This document shows, in pieces, positions 9,701 through 17,114 of a stretch of DNA of 64,000 nt. Positions within the stretch are counted from its first letter, which is position 1. Every line of letters begins with the position of its first letter. The position numbers and the translations under genes were made by a program. The stretch comes from RUG334 sp045599645 (GTDB lineage: Bacteria > Muiribacteriota > Ozemobacteria > Ozemobacterales > Ozemobacteraceae), in assembly GCA_045599645.1 (NCBI GenBank), contig JAZRWI010000053.1, positions 1-64,000 on the forward strand. Reading direction: 5' to 3'. The notes beneath the pieces were generated by a model that worked only from the letters and a program-made list of their open reading frames with translations, did no database searches and was not told where the DNA came from.

Positions 9701-12700
9701 GGCGATATCAAGACCTTCTATCTGGAAAGAGGCAGAGAGCCAATCAGCTCCAACCTGAACAAGTTTGTCTACGCAACAGATACAAGAACCTTAACAATCA
9801 GCCTTAAGGAAGCATTATTCTATAATGCCTCCTACACTCTTGGCATTGATGATGGTCTTGTAAACAGCATTACAGGTCAGAAGATAGCAACTGCCAGCTT
9901 CTATTTTGAAATCAGTGACAGCACTCACCAGCAGGCAACCATAGCTTTCTCTGACGGTGTCAGCACCAATGACAAAGCAGCTATCAAGCCAACACTTACA
10001 GTTGATTTCGGTAAAGCAGTCATGAATGAAAATGACGCTGCAGATACTATCAGACTTTACAAAAAGGATGAACCGGAAAACATTCTTACAGGCTGCTACA
10101 TACGCCAGTGGCCGACAGCCAAAAACAAGGTTGATTTGAAGTTCACATCCGCTTTGCTTCCGGAAACCACCTACATCTTCAAGATGGAAAGCTCACCAAA
10201 GGACTATCAGGGTATTCCGATAGATACCTTTGCTGACTTTGAATTTACCACGATGTCTAACCTTTCTGTTACATTAACAGAACCAGCAGATCTTGAAGCA
10301 GCCCCAGTAGATACAAGAATTGTATTACAATTCTCAGACAGTATCAGCTGGAACGAAACCAATGATGCAGACAAGATTCGTATATGGTATAACGGTGAAC
10401 AGCTGGCAAAGAAAAAATATGTTTATTCTGATGCTAACAAAACTCTTACAATAACCATGAAGGAAAATTTCCTGAACAACGCAACCTATACAGTAAGAGT
10501 AGAAAAAGGACTATTTAACACCGCTACAGGCCAGGAAACTGTTCCAACAGCCATAGACTTCAAAACAACTGACGGAACCCATGACAAAGCTACTATTGAA
10601 ATGGAAACCAGCAGTATTGTTGCTGGTGAAGCTATTCTGAAACCAACTATTATTATAGACCTGAAAAAAGCTGTCCTCAATGCTGACCTTCTGAAGGTAA
10701 AGGAAGCAGTCAGAATATTCAAGGGCACAACAGAAGTAACTACAGTTTACAAGACCTGGGCAACAGAAAATGTAAAGATGAAGCTGACATTCTCTGACAG
10801 TCTTGATCCTCAGACTACCTATAAGGTAACCATGGATGAAGGCATCAGAAACTATCTTGGCATTTATATAGACCCGTTTGATGATTTCGAATTCACAACC
10901 CAGAACACAATTGGTGTCGAACTTGAAAGTCCGACAAATACTTCCAGTGCCCCGATTGATACAGAAATAAAAGTCAGATTCACCAGCCCGGTAGATTGGA
11001 TAGCCGGTGAAAAGAATAAATTCACATTGAAGATTGGTGAAACAGTTCTTCCATTCGCTGATGAAAACGCTTTCACTTATGATTCAGCAAACAACACTGT
11101 TACAATAAAGCCTAAGGACTCACTTCTCTACAATACTACCTATACATTGGTAGTAAAAAAAGGTATAAAGAATAACACAACCCAGCAGATAACAGAAGCC
11201 AAAACCTTTGAATTCACCACAGCAGACGGTGACCATTCACAGGCAGTTCTAATCGTTTCTGAAGCCGACAAGGTAAACGACCTGCTGACTACCGAAGACC
11301 AGGCTGAAGGGGCTCAGGATATGCTCGTTGTAACCCCAAGCTTCATAGTTGATTTCTGCAAAACAGTGAGCAACGAAGCAACAGCCATTAATTCGATAAA
11401 ACTGTTCGAAGGAGAAACCGACGTTACAAGAACTTCCCAGATAACAAAAGCCTGGGTTGGCACCAATAAACGTCAGCTCCAATTAAAATTCGATGGCACA
11501 ATAATGCTCAAATCCCACACTATTTACAAACTAACAATGAGTGAAGGCGTTACAGATGTAGAAGGCGCTGCTATTGAACCATTCGAAGACTACATCTTCG
11601 TGACAACCCCGAACGGCACAGGAACAAGAAACGATCCATTCCATATTTATACACCAGCCCAGCTTGATAACATGCGCAAGAATATGCAATGCTTCTATGC
11701 TCTCAAGAAAGACATAAACATTGCAACATCTACCTATACTTCAGAAACTAACACCAAGGATTACGGCTGGACACCAATCGGAAATACAGATACAAGCTTC
11801 GGCAATGGCAACAAAGCTGCCGGTCTTGATGGAAACGGTCACAAAATCATAGGTCTTAGCATAAACAGACCAACCTCAACCAAATCAGTTGGTTTATTCG
11901 GCAGAACAGTCAATACAGAACTGCGAAACATTATATTTGAAGATTGTAAGGTTATTGGGGAAGAATCTGTAGGCTGTCTGGTCGGCTTTGCTAATACTTC
12001 AGCAATAAGTCGCTGCGCAACTAATGAAAGCTGCTTTATAAAAGGTGTATCCTATGTTGGTGGTATCTGCGGAGACTTACACTCTAGTACTATTACCAAG
12101 TGCAGAAATTCCGGAAAGGTTTCAAGCACTGCTGCAACAGGTGATTATTGTGGAACAGGCGGTATCGTAGGCTGGAACAATATTCAGTCTTCTATCACCT
12201 GCTGCTACAACAATGGTCAGGTTATTGCCGTAGACAGACCTTGTGGCGGTATTGCAGGCTACAGTTACGCTCATGTTGCCAACTGCGGAAATGATAAAGA
12301 TGCTCATGTAGAAAGCTCTGGCAATGTCGGCGGTATCGTCGGTAAGAATGCTGACACAGGCAAGGTAGAAAGATGTCTTGCCTTTGGTAATATTTACGTA
12401 ACCAATCTTGCCAGACTAAACATTGGTGGTATCGTAGGTTACACAGAGGAAAATGCAACTGTAGTCAACAACATCATCACCAATGCCACTTTATTTAATG
12501 GCGATGCATGCACAAATGTAGAACAGATAGTCTACAACTATAATGAAGGCACCCAGGAAAACAATAATTACTATTTTGGAAGTCTTCAGGAGCTCAATCA
12601 AGGTGTAAGAGACACTAGTCTCTGGAAGGGCGGAGAATGCTTCGACAGCCTGCTGTGGACCTTCCAGGAAAATGACTACCCAACCATAAAAGATATCCCA

Positions 12701-12703
12701 TAA
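6770..12703 (+). CDS. giant surface lipoprotein, SbsA-type Ig-like repeats plus GLUG domain
   Basis: A 1977-aa paralogue of the preceding gene. Signal peptide with lipobox FVGC (Cys25) followed by Gly-Gly. A family-specific N-terminal region runs to about residue 500. Five Ig-like modules follow, opening with VTVSMQTPYP, ITSKLTTPAS, ITATLTTPSG, LSVTLTEPAD and IGVELESPTN. Each carries FSD.I.W or similar and an YNASYT-type motif. From about residue 1615 a GLUG region (VGGICG, CGGIAGY, VGGIVG) leads to a C-terminus ending YPTIKDIP. The start is supported by GGGGG five nt upstream. The two plus-strand copies share the five-module layout, whereas the minus-strand family members have two modules, so module number varies within the family. 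Binding partner unknown. Confidence 0.85.
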   Translation: MKKSRQLVILLLILVAIAETAFVGCGGSGDSNSFEEASHSISTTVSQYAVSDANGTFVVPTLTTSVSNVSVEAKKENTIAPNTNITLSARASLDRKIGVFNNYNAQIYKLTAVNNDSNPSFFKYNPEITTVNEPITITINQLFPPDATDFYMCTRSSSKANWQVTKLSKELSRVYTNTNKSANYSASSRMAVKTDDIYFTFSITTYRLGEEITIVYDSDGSSGTLATGTPSINSVIGMTFATDLPYLDLKFNEAGEYVYNTDLVFTTCIEASNLGSLFSGATAKTIVTFLTDSNTVIDSLQIVGNTTKFANQTVSATRDGAGDKYTHTITFDDYPNPSRGGRMATYTFTLKVRDVLLSEFPEKVLVKTIFTDTTPITYSAEANLTREMLLSYLAAVSPVMNDGEVSVGSNLLMKYIAHDIASVTVNYTYPGLNESIEMPGSFEKDEATNGLVFYPGIPWPSKQTITASASACCCTADGLNGIRTCQFNFKTGETGSGPIIIGTDTYDPVTVSMQTPYPTDDVDPATDIVLEFSDDIAWEDSYTSVIRLASGTHPMPIATPTFDAGAKTITFRPIENFRYNASYTLIFEGLADPVNKKYISLCDFAFGTGVGTHGTATVVASDSSVVDGQLIAQPIFVIDFDKDICKSDYINQNKLEYAFEAIKVYKGLNIVPIGDLEKHWVELYHKMELSFKVPLEASETYHITMDDDVLDFENVTITPFEPYYFSILPEITSKLTTPASPIDVDINTDLVIEFSHPIDWVSSYSRSINLFVGREEIPTHNYVYASDTHTVTFQPKDPLLYNASYTILIAPGLYNQSTMQHIASNSFYFETCDTDHLKATAKLTDSSKKEDGKAIIKPTIEIDFGARVINYNAAIATIRLKKNDVEISITPYAVWKNTYQVLELTYALEPNTDYVVTMDEGVRVFDGRYTDPFDELAFTTADDITATLTTPSGSPVAEPPANLVLTFSDDIAWSNSEGDIKTFYLERGREPISSNLNKFVYATDTRTLTISLKEALFYNASYTLGIDDGLVNSITGQKIATASFYFEISDSTHQQATIAFSDGVSTNDKAAIKPTLTVDFGKAVMNENDAADTIRLYKKDEPENILTGCYIRQWPTAKNKVDLKFTSALLPETTYIFKMESSPKDYQGIPIDTFADFEFTTMSNLSVTLTEPADLEAAPVDTRIVLQFSDSISWNETNDADKIRIWYNGEQLAKKKYVYSDANKTLTITMKENFLNNATYTVRVEKGLFNTATGQETVPTAIDFKTTDGTHDKATIEMETSSIVAGEAILKPTIIIDLKKAVLNADLLKVKEAVRIFKGTTEVTTVYKTWATENVKMKLTFSDSLDPQTTYKVTMDEGIRNYLGIYIDPFDDFEFTTQNTIGVELESPTNTSSAPIDTEIKVRFTSPVDWIAGEKNKFTLKIGETVLPFADENAFTYDSANNTVTIKPKDSLLYNTTYTLVVKKGIKNNTTQQITEAKTFEFTTADGDHSQAVLIVSEADKVNDLLTTEDQAEGAQDMLVVTPSFIVDFCKTVSNEATAINSIKLFEGETDVTRTSQITKAWVGTNKRQLQLKFDGTIMLKSHTIYKLTMSEGVTDVEGAAIEPFEDYIFVTTPNGTGTRNDPFHIYTPAQLDNMRKNMQCFYALKKDINIATSTYTSETNTKDYGWTPIGNTDTSFGNGNKAAGLDGNGHKIIGLSINRPTSTKSVGLFGRTVNTELRNIIFEDCKVIGEESVGCLVGFANTSAISRCATNESCFIKGVSYVGGICGDLHSSTITKCRNSGKVSSTAATGDYCGTGGIVGWNNIQSSITCCYNNGQVIAVDRPCGGIAGYSYAHVANCGNDKDAHVESSGNVGGIVGKNADTGKVERCLAFGNIYVTNLARLNIGGIVGYTEENATVVNNIITNATLFNGDACTNVEQIVYNYNEGTQENNNYYFGSLQELNQGVRDTSLWKGGECFDSLLWTFQENDYPTIKDIP

Positions 12704-12709
12704 ACAGCC

Positions 12710-12905
12710 GGGGTTGGGGGTTGGGGACGATATGCATAGTCCATGTTGCTCAACTGGGTTAGTGCTATAACCCAATGCATAATTCATAATGCATAATGCA
12801 CAATTGATTGTTTAGCTGGCTCTATTAGGGTGTTTCTGCTTTACCGAACCGACTCACTGCTAATGCCTAATTTGAGAATTGAAAATTGAGGATGGAGAAT
12901 TTTTT
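12710..12905. repeat. mixed heptad arrays and flank repeat copy
   Basis: Three different period-7 runs lie here: GGGGTTG twice (12710-12723), TGCATAA/TTCATAA/TGCATAA/TGCACAA (12776-12803) and GAGAATT/GAAAATT/GAGGATG/GAGAATT (12874-12901). Between them GCTGGCTCTATTAGG to TAATGCCTAATTTG is a diverged copy of the lipoprotein-flank core. No coding sequence is credible in 12704-13655. Confidence 0.75.
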
Positions 12906-13116
12906 GTTGGTTACGGTCTGCTTACCCTCCTTTTTAGAGACTGTCTGAATACTCGATTTTATGCATTCAAAACAAGTTCCTTCTAAAATCAAAACCCTCC
13001 CTACCCTCCCTTAAAAAGGGAGGTTTTTAGAAATCTACTGTACATCGGGATTTTTACAAATTTCTAGTTTTGGGACAGCCTCTTTTAGGAAGGGCTAAGG
13101 GAGGTTTGGCCTGCTC

Positions 13117-13284
13117 GATGCGAAGCATCACATCGAACAGCTTGCTGTCATCGAGCCTTCAGGCACCTCGAACACCTTTGGTGTCATCGAATCTTTATCG
13201 ATGATATTTCGATGGCACTTCGTGCTTGATGTCGGCTATCGCCGTCGATGGCATGCGAAGCCTGCTCGATGGCAACTTCGTTGC
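13117..13284. repeat. array of about nine small hairpins separated by CATCGA-like spacers
   Basis: Successive short palindromes, each with a different stem, occur every 15-22 bp: GATGC/GCATC (13117-13129), ACAGC/GCTGT (13137-13148), GCC/GGC (13155-13164), ACACC/GGTGT (13172-13184), TCATCGA/TCGATGA (13184-13204), GCAC/GTGC (13215-13225), CGGC/GCCG (13233-13244), a weak GGC/GCC (13250-13262) and GCAAC/GTTGC (13272-13284). The spacers are variants of CATCGA or CTCGAT. Stems differ but pairing is kept. It is not a CRISPR because the paired parts, not the spacers, vary in sequence. Confidence 0.7.
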
Positions 13285-13322
13285 ATTAAATCTGCCTGGC
13301 TGTCAGCGGCCTGCTTTCTCGG

Positions 13323-13350
13323 CCAAAAGCCAATAGCCAAAAGCCAAAAG
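13323..13350. repeat. heptanucleotide array CCAAAAG x4
   Basis: Four 7-bp units CCAAAAG, CCAATAG, CCAAAAG, CCAAAAG follow the hairpin array. The motif TATAGAATCA then recurs at about 13353, 13381 and 13453, and is also seen at about 479 before the first lipoprotein. Confidence 0.8.
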
Positions 13351-13398
13351 CGTATAGAATCACCCTTCTACATCCACTGCTATAGAATCATATAACGA

Positions 13399-13440
13399 CC
13401 CTTCTTCCTTCAGGGAGAAGGTGGCACAGCGTAGCTGTGA
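13399..13440. repeat. double-dyad intergenic element
   Basis: Two adjacent palindromes: CCTTCT/AGAAGG (13400-13421) and CACAGC-GTA-GCTGTG (13425-13439). The inverted copy at 46913-46950 has CACGC-TAT-GCGTG in place of the second stem, with both sides of the stem changed together. Confidence 0.65.
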
Positions 13441-13506
13441 CGAATGCGGGCTATAGAATCACCATATACATCCACTGCTATAATAGATGACCAACTTTTA
13501 GCTCAC

Positions 13507-13546
13507 AACACCTCTATATTATATAGAAAATATAGAGGTGTTTTTT
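13507..13546 (+). terminator. intrinsic terminator upstream of the flagellar operon
   Basis: A perfect 14-bp stem (AACACCTCTATATT at 13507-13520 with its complement at 13529-13542), an 8-nt loop and a T-run at 541-546 of the line (13541-13546). It insulates the fliK promoter from transcription arriving from the lipoprotein side. A poly-A/T tract (13554-13582) follows. Confidence 0.8.
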
Positions 13547-13584
13547 GTGCCTGAAAAAAAAATTATTTTTTTATAAAAAAAAGC

Positions 13585-13612
13585 TAAAGGTTCCAATAAG
13601 TTAAGACGATAA
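13585..13612 (+). promoter_or_regulatory. FliA (sigma-28) type promoter of the flagellar operon
   Basis: TAAAGG begins at 13585 and GACGATAA spans 13605-13612, with 16 nt between TAAA and the -10 element. The known flagellar sigma-28 consensus is TAAA-N15-GCCGATAA, so the -10 matches seven of eight. The start codon of fliK is 44 bp beyond. The same architecture recurs at 45052-45079. Confidence 0.6.
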
Positions 13613-13655
13613 AGATAGTGGAGAGATATTAAATAAAAAATAGGAGGCACTAAAG

Positions 13656-15812
13656 GTGATAACTGACATGTTTGCCGGTAGCAACCAGAGCGTAAATCTT
13701 AATGCTTTGATTTCTTCCATGAATGCCGGCGCAAAAGCTAGCAAGGCTATCGCTAGTGATGACGAATCATCAAAGCCAGTAGACTTCGCAAGCTTATTAA
13801 GTCAGACAATGGATTCATGCTTTTCTGTAGATCCTCAGTTGGTAACTCTGCAGGGTTCTAACCAGGATACAGCACAGGAATCAGTTTCCAGCGTTACTTC
13901 ATCTTCATTCACCAAAACTTCATTCAATCTTGATACCTACAGTTCTTCCCCATTCATCAACATGAGCGAACGTAACAGCTTCCAGAGTTCCTTCGATGTT
14001 GCCAGCAGTCGGAATGCATCTCAGACTAATGCAAACCTAAGCTCAGATAAAAATGAACAGACTGTTAGTAAAGAAACTCAAAAAGTAGAAAAAGAAGATT
14101 CCGACAGCAACGTAGCAAAAGAAGCTTCAGAAAAAGAAGAAAACGTTCAGGATAAGGAAGAAACTCAGGTTTCAGAAGAAAATGAAGGCGAAACCGATGT
14201 TGAACTCAGCATGACCGCTGATTCTACTGAAGAAGCTCCAGTTATAGAAGTAGCTGCTTCTACAGATGAAGCTTCTGAAGAAATCCAGGTTGAAGCTGTT
14301 TCAACAGAAGAAACCCAGCTCGTAGAAGAATCAACAGTAAAGGCCAGCGAAGAAGCTGAAAATACTGAAGTGGTTGTCGAAGCCGCAAAGGTTGAAGAAA
14401 CCGAAGCAGTCGTAGAAACCGCAGAAGTAGAAGAAGCTGATGATTCCGAAGAAACTAAAAAGGAAGAAGTTGCAGAAGAAGTAAACACTAATACTGAAAT
14501 GTTTGCCCAGGCTCAGCAGAATACTGCAAAGGTTGAAAGCAAAGAAGAAGTAGAAATTGTTGAAGTAGAAGCAACAGACACCGAAAACAAGGTTTCCGAA
14601 GTAAAACTGGCAGCGGCTGACAATTCTAAGGATGAAGAAACTGAAGTAGAAACCGAAGACGACAATGAAACCAAGGAAACAGCAGAAAGCGACAAGCTTG
14701 CTAATGCAGTAAGCCAGCAGGTTAAGAGCCACGACAACCAGGAAAAGGTTTTTGCAGCTGAAGAAACTGTAGAAGCCGAAGGTCAGGAAGTTGCAAGCAA
14801 TCTTAACAATCAGAAAAAAGCTGAAGTTTCCGAAGAAAATGTAGTCGAAGAAGCTACTGATTCTGAAGCCGTTGAAGTTGCAGCAGAAGATTCTGAAGTT
14901 CCAGAAAAACAAGTTGCAAAGTCAGACGACAAATCAGAAAAAGAATCCAAGTTTGATGAAATCGTCGAAACCTTGAAGGAAGACGATAGCGTTGTTCCAC
15001 AGGAAAGTCTCCGCAAGGAATTTGCAAGACTTACCGGTCAGGAAAATCAGGCTAGTTCAGAAAATCCTGAAACAGCAGTAATGGACCAGACTGTAGTTGC
15101 AATGGAACAGCAAGCATCCCAGGCTGCAGCAACAGCCGACAGCACTGCAGATGAAACTGCAGACAAGATTTTTGCAGCACTCACAGAAAAGCTTGACGGA
15201 GTTGAAGGCAAAGGCTCTAAGACACAGGTAATCGCAGGTGGCGCAGAAGGTACAAACAAGGGTTTCAACATGAACCAGAACAACGGTTCAGGTATGAATA
15301 ACGGTTTCTCCTTCCAGTCAGGTTCTTCACAGACCTACGATGCCAGCGGGAAAATTGCTCAGCCACAATCAGCACCGGCAATGAATTTCTCAGAACTTCT
15401 TACAAAAGCTGAAATGGTCAAAACCAAGGATGGAGCCAAGGTTATGAACATCGAAGTTGATCAGGAAGGAATTGGGAAGCTGGAACTTGAACTGATCTCT
15501 AAAGATGGTGAAGTTACAGCAAGACTTTCAGCCGAAAGTGACATGGCAAAAATCAAGTTAGAAGAAATAGCCCCACAGATTAAAGAAAATTTACACGAAA
15601 AGGGTGTCAATTTAACTCAAATTAACGTGGACGTTTCTTCGAAAAATGCCGATGACAATCGTAACGAATACCAAAGTTTTGGAAGAAAAAACAAATCCGC
15701 TCGTTTGTCAGGAGTTGGAAACCGCTCTACAAGCGAAATAATTAGAGAAAACATACTTCCAAATCTAAGGCGTCAGGCTCTGAATATTCAGAGTGTAGAC
15801 ATTACAGTATGA
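13656..15812 (+). CDS. fliK: flagellar hook-length control protein FliK
   Basis: 718 aa, first gene of the flagellar operon. FliK is a secreted ruler that switches export specificity by acting on FlhB. The C-terminal part (about residues 585-670; LELELISKDGEVTARLSAES, then IKENLHEKGVNLTQINVDVS) has the Flg_hook pattern. Residues about 130-490 are an extremely Glu/Val/Lys/Ala-rich, low-complexity acidic region, presumably the disordered ruler part. The protein is longer than most FliK (about 400-500 aa). The start is a GTG at 13656, chosen because AGGAGG (13642-13647) is 8 nt upstream; the later ATG at 13668 would leave 20 nt. Position directly before flgD and flgE supports the call. Confidence 0.9.
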   Translation: MITDMFAGSNQSVNLNALISSMNAGAKASKAIASDDESSKPVDFASLLSQTMDSCFSVDPQLVTLQGSNQDTAQESVSSVTSSSFTKTSFNLDTYSSSPFINMSERNSFQSSFDVASSRNASQTNANLSSDKNEQTVSKETQKVEKEDSDSNVAKEASEKEENVQDKEETQVSEENEGETDVELSMTADSTEEAPVIEVAASTDEASEEIQVEAVSTEETQLVEESTVKASEEAENTEVVVEAAKVEETEAVVETAEVEEADDSEETKKEEVAEEVNTNTEMFAQAQQNTAKVESKEEVEIVEVEATDTENKVSEVKLAAADNSKDEETEVETEDDNETKETAESDKLANAVSQQVKSHDNQEKVFAAEETVEAEGQEVASNLNNQKKAEVSEENVVEEATDSEAVEVAAEDSEVPEKQVAKSDDKSEKESKFDEIVETLKEDDSVVPQESLRKEFARLTGQENQASSENPETAVMDQTVVAMEQQASQAAATADSTADETADKIFAALTEKLDGVEGKGSKTQVIAGGAEGTNKGFNMNQNNGSGMNNGFSFQSGSSQTYDASGKIAQPQSAPAMNFSELLTKAEMVKTKDGAKVMNIEVDQEGIGKLELELISKDGEVTARLSAESDMAKIKLEEIAPQIKENLHEKGVNLTQINVDVSSKNADDNRNEYQSFGRKNKSARLSGVGNRSTSEIIRENILPNLRRQALNIQSVDITV

Positions 15813-15839
15813 GAAAAGATGGAATAGGAGGCACTAATT

Positions 15840-16268
15840 ATGGCAATTGAAACCTTGTCAGATTCTCAAAGAATCGCTGCGAATAACGCTTCTAGCCAAA
15901 GAACCCCTTCATCCAACCTGGACAAAGATGACTTCCTTAAGCTCTTGTGTGTTCAGATGCAGAATCAGGACCCCACAAACCCGATGGAAGACATGCAGTT
16001 CATATCTGAAATGGCTTCATTCTCTTCTCTTGAACAGATGCTCAACATCAATACAAGTGTAGAGGGTATAGCAAAACAGATCGGTGCAAGCCAGACCCAG
16101 GAAGCAATGATGTACCTTGGCACAAACGTTGTTTCAAATGTTACAGACGATAACGGTAATCCTGTAACCGGAACAGTAGACATGGTTGGTTTCAGTGATG
16201 GTGAAGCTTATCTTAAGGTTGGCGATACCGCACTAACCTTAGACCAGATTAAGCTTTGTTCTTACTAA
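15840..16268 (+). CDS. flgD: flagellar hook cap / rod modification protein FlgD
   Basis: 142 aa. FlgD caps the growing hook. The conserved FlgD N-terminal block is present at about residues 30-75 (DKDDFLKLLCVQMQNQDPTN, then PMEDMQFISEMASFSSLEQM). The C-terminal part is short and lacks the Fn3/tudor-like insert of the 230-aa enterobacterial protein, like FlgD in many operons of this type. AGGAGG lies 6-8 nt before the ATG, and 27 bp separate it from fliK. Confidence 0.93.
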   Translation: MAIETLSDSQRIAANNASSQRTPSSNLDKDDFLKLLCVQMQNQDPTNPMEDMQFISEMASFSSLEQMLNINTSVEGIAKQIGASQTQEAMMYLGTNVVSNVTDDNGNPVTGTVDMVGFSDGEAYLKVGDTALTLDQIKLCSY

Positions 16269-16365
16269 AAACAAAAATCCAGGCATAAGTGATTCGGTGA
16301 CGATGAAGGTGCCAGAGGACGGAAACTTAGTAGATTTGAAAATTTAATACTCAAGAGGCAGATTT

Positions 16366-16785
16366 ATGGATCCCAGACTTATGATTGGGTCACGAGGTCC
16401 ACAGTTAAGAGGTTTATCCAATGCCCCAAGCCTGAGCGGTCTTTCAACTAACAAGACGAATAACCAGCAGGGCCTGAGCTTTGAACAGCTTCTGAACGGT
16501 GTGATGAATGGCTCATCAGACAACGAGGAATTTCATATAAGTTCTCACGCGCAGAGACGCCTGGCCGAACGAAACATCAACATGGATTCTAATTTGAAGA
16601 GTTCCCTATCGGAAGCATTTTCTGAATTAGAAGCTAAGGGTGCGAAGGATTCGCTGGTTCTCACTAAGGAAGGTGCTTTTGTGGTGAATGTTCCAAGTAG
16701 GACACTAGTTACTGCAATGGGAATTAATGAAATGCGAGACGGTATAGTAACAAATATAGATAGCGTTAACATGAAGTTTGGATAA
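16366..16785 (+). CDS. TIGR02530-type flagellar operon protein
   Basis: 139 aa. The core ISSHAQRRLAERNI (about residues 59-72), followed by a segment ending FVVNVPSRTLVTAM, is typical of the small TIGR02530 (flg_new) protein that sits between flgD and flgE in fla/che operons of Firmicutes, Thermotogae and others. Its biochemical role is not established; it is assumed to help hook assembly. Start ATG at 16366 has AAGAGGC about 7 nt upstream. The 97-bp gap to flgD shows nothing obvious. Confidence 0.85.
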   Translation: MDPRLMIGSRGPQLRGLSNAPSLSGLSTNKTNNQQGLSFEQLLNGVMNGSSDNEEFHISSHAQRRLAERNINMDSNLKSSLSEAFSELEAKGAKDSLVLTKEGAFVVNVPSRTLVTAMGINEMRDGIVTNIDSVNMKFG

Positions 16786-16895
16786 GGAAGCAACAATCGA
16801 GCTGAATGAGAAAGAAAAAATAAAAAAATAAGGTAGGAGTAGCAAACAAACAGGGAAACGTAAAGAATCAGATAGAGCAAACAAAATCCTAAGTA

Positions 16896-17057
16896 ATGAC
16901 CGGACCCTTCGGGGAAGTCATAGACCACCTGACCGACTGATGGTGGTCGCCAGATATAAAGACTGATCTTTGCAATTCCCAGCAGGAAGCCGGGAAAGAC
17001 GCCACATCTGTGGCTGCTTTCTCTGGCCCAATGCTCCATTAGAGATTTTTCGGAGCC
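16896..17057 (+). ncRNA. candidate structured 5' leader of flgE
   Basis: The 329-bp gap before flgE holds a run of local helices. Hairpin 1 is ATGAC/GTCAT (16896-16921) around CCC-TTCG-GGG. Hairpin 2 is GACCACC/GGTGGTC (16923-16948). GCCAGA (16949-16954) can pair with TCTGGC (17022-17027) and would enclose three further hairpins: AAAGA-CTGA-TCTTT (16958-16971), TTCCC/GGGAA (16976-16996) and GCCAC-ATCT-GTGGC (17001-17014). That makes a four-way junction. A last helix GCTCC/GGAGC is at 17033-17056. It matches no riboswitch class I could recall. Alternative reading: ordinary untranslated leader with chance helices. A GGA in the loop of the TTCCC hairpin and the AAAGGA ribosome-binding site would suit CsrA, as an inference. 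Confidence 0.45.
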
Positions 17058-17114
17058 ATCCGTATGTATGTTTTGCCATGCAGTGCGGAATATGTTTAAC
17101 AAAGGAATAGCATA

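Noticed and set aside
13117..13284. CRISPR array
   Set aside because: There is no constant repeat of 23-40 bp; only hexamer spacers recur and the palindromes vary. No cas genes are present.
13201..13395. 64-aa frame through the hairpin array
   Set aside because: No ribosome-binding site; the sequence is explained by the palindromes and a heptad array.
14331..14912. 193-aa minus-strand frame inside fliK
   Set aside because: A Phe/Cys/Ser-rich shadow of the acidic fliK codons (GAA read in reverse).
16896..17057. Known riboswitch class (cobalamin, cyclic-di-GMP, TPP, SAM, glycine and others)
   Set aside because: None of the conserved core strings of these classes was found; only generic helices are visible.
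16545..17102. 185-aa minus-strand frame opposite the TIGR02530-type gene and the flgE leader
   Set aside because: Antisense to a well-supported gene, no family resemblance, and the leader part is better explained by RNA helices.
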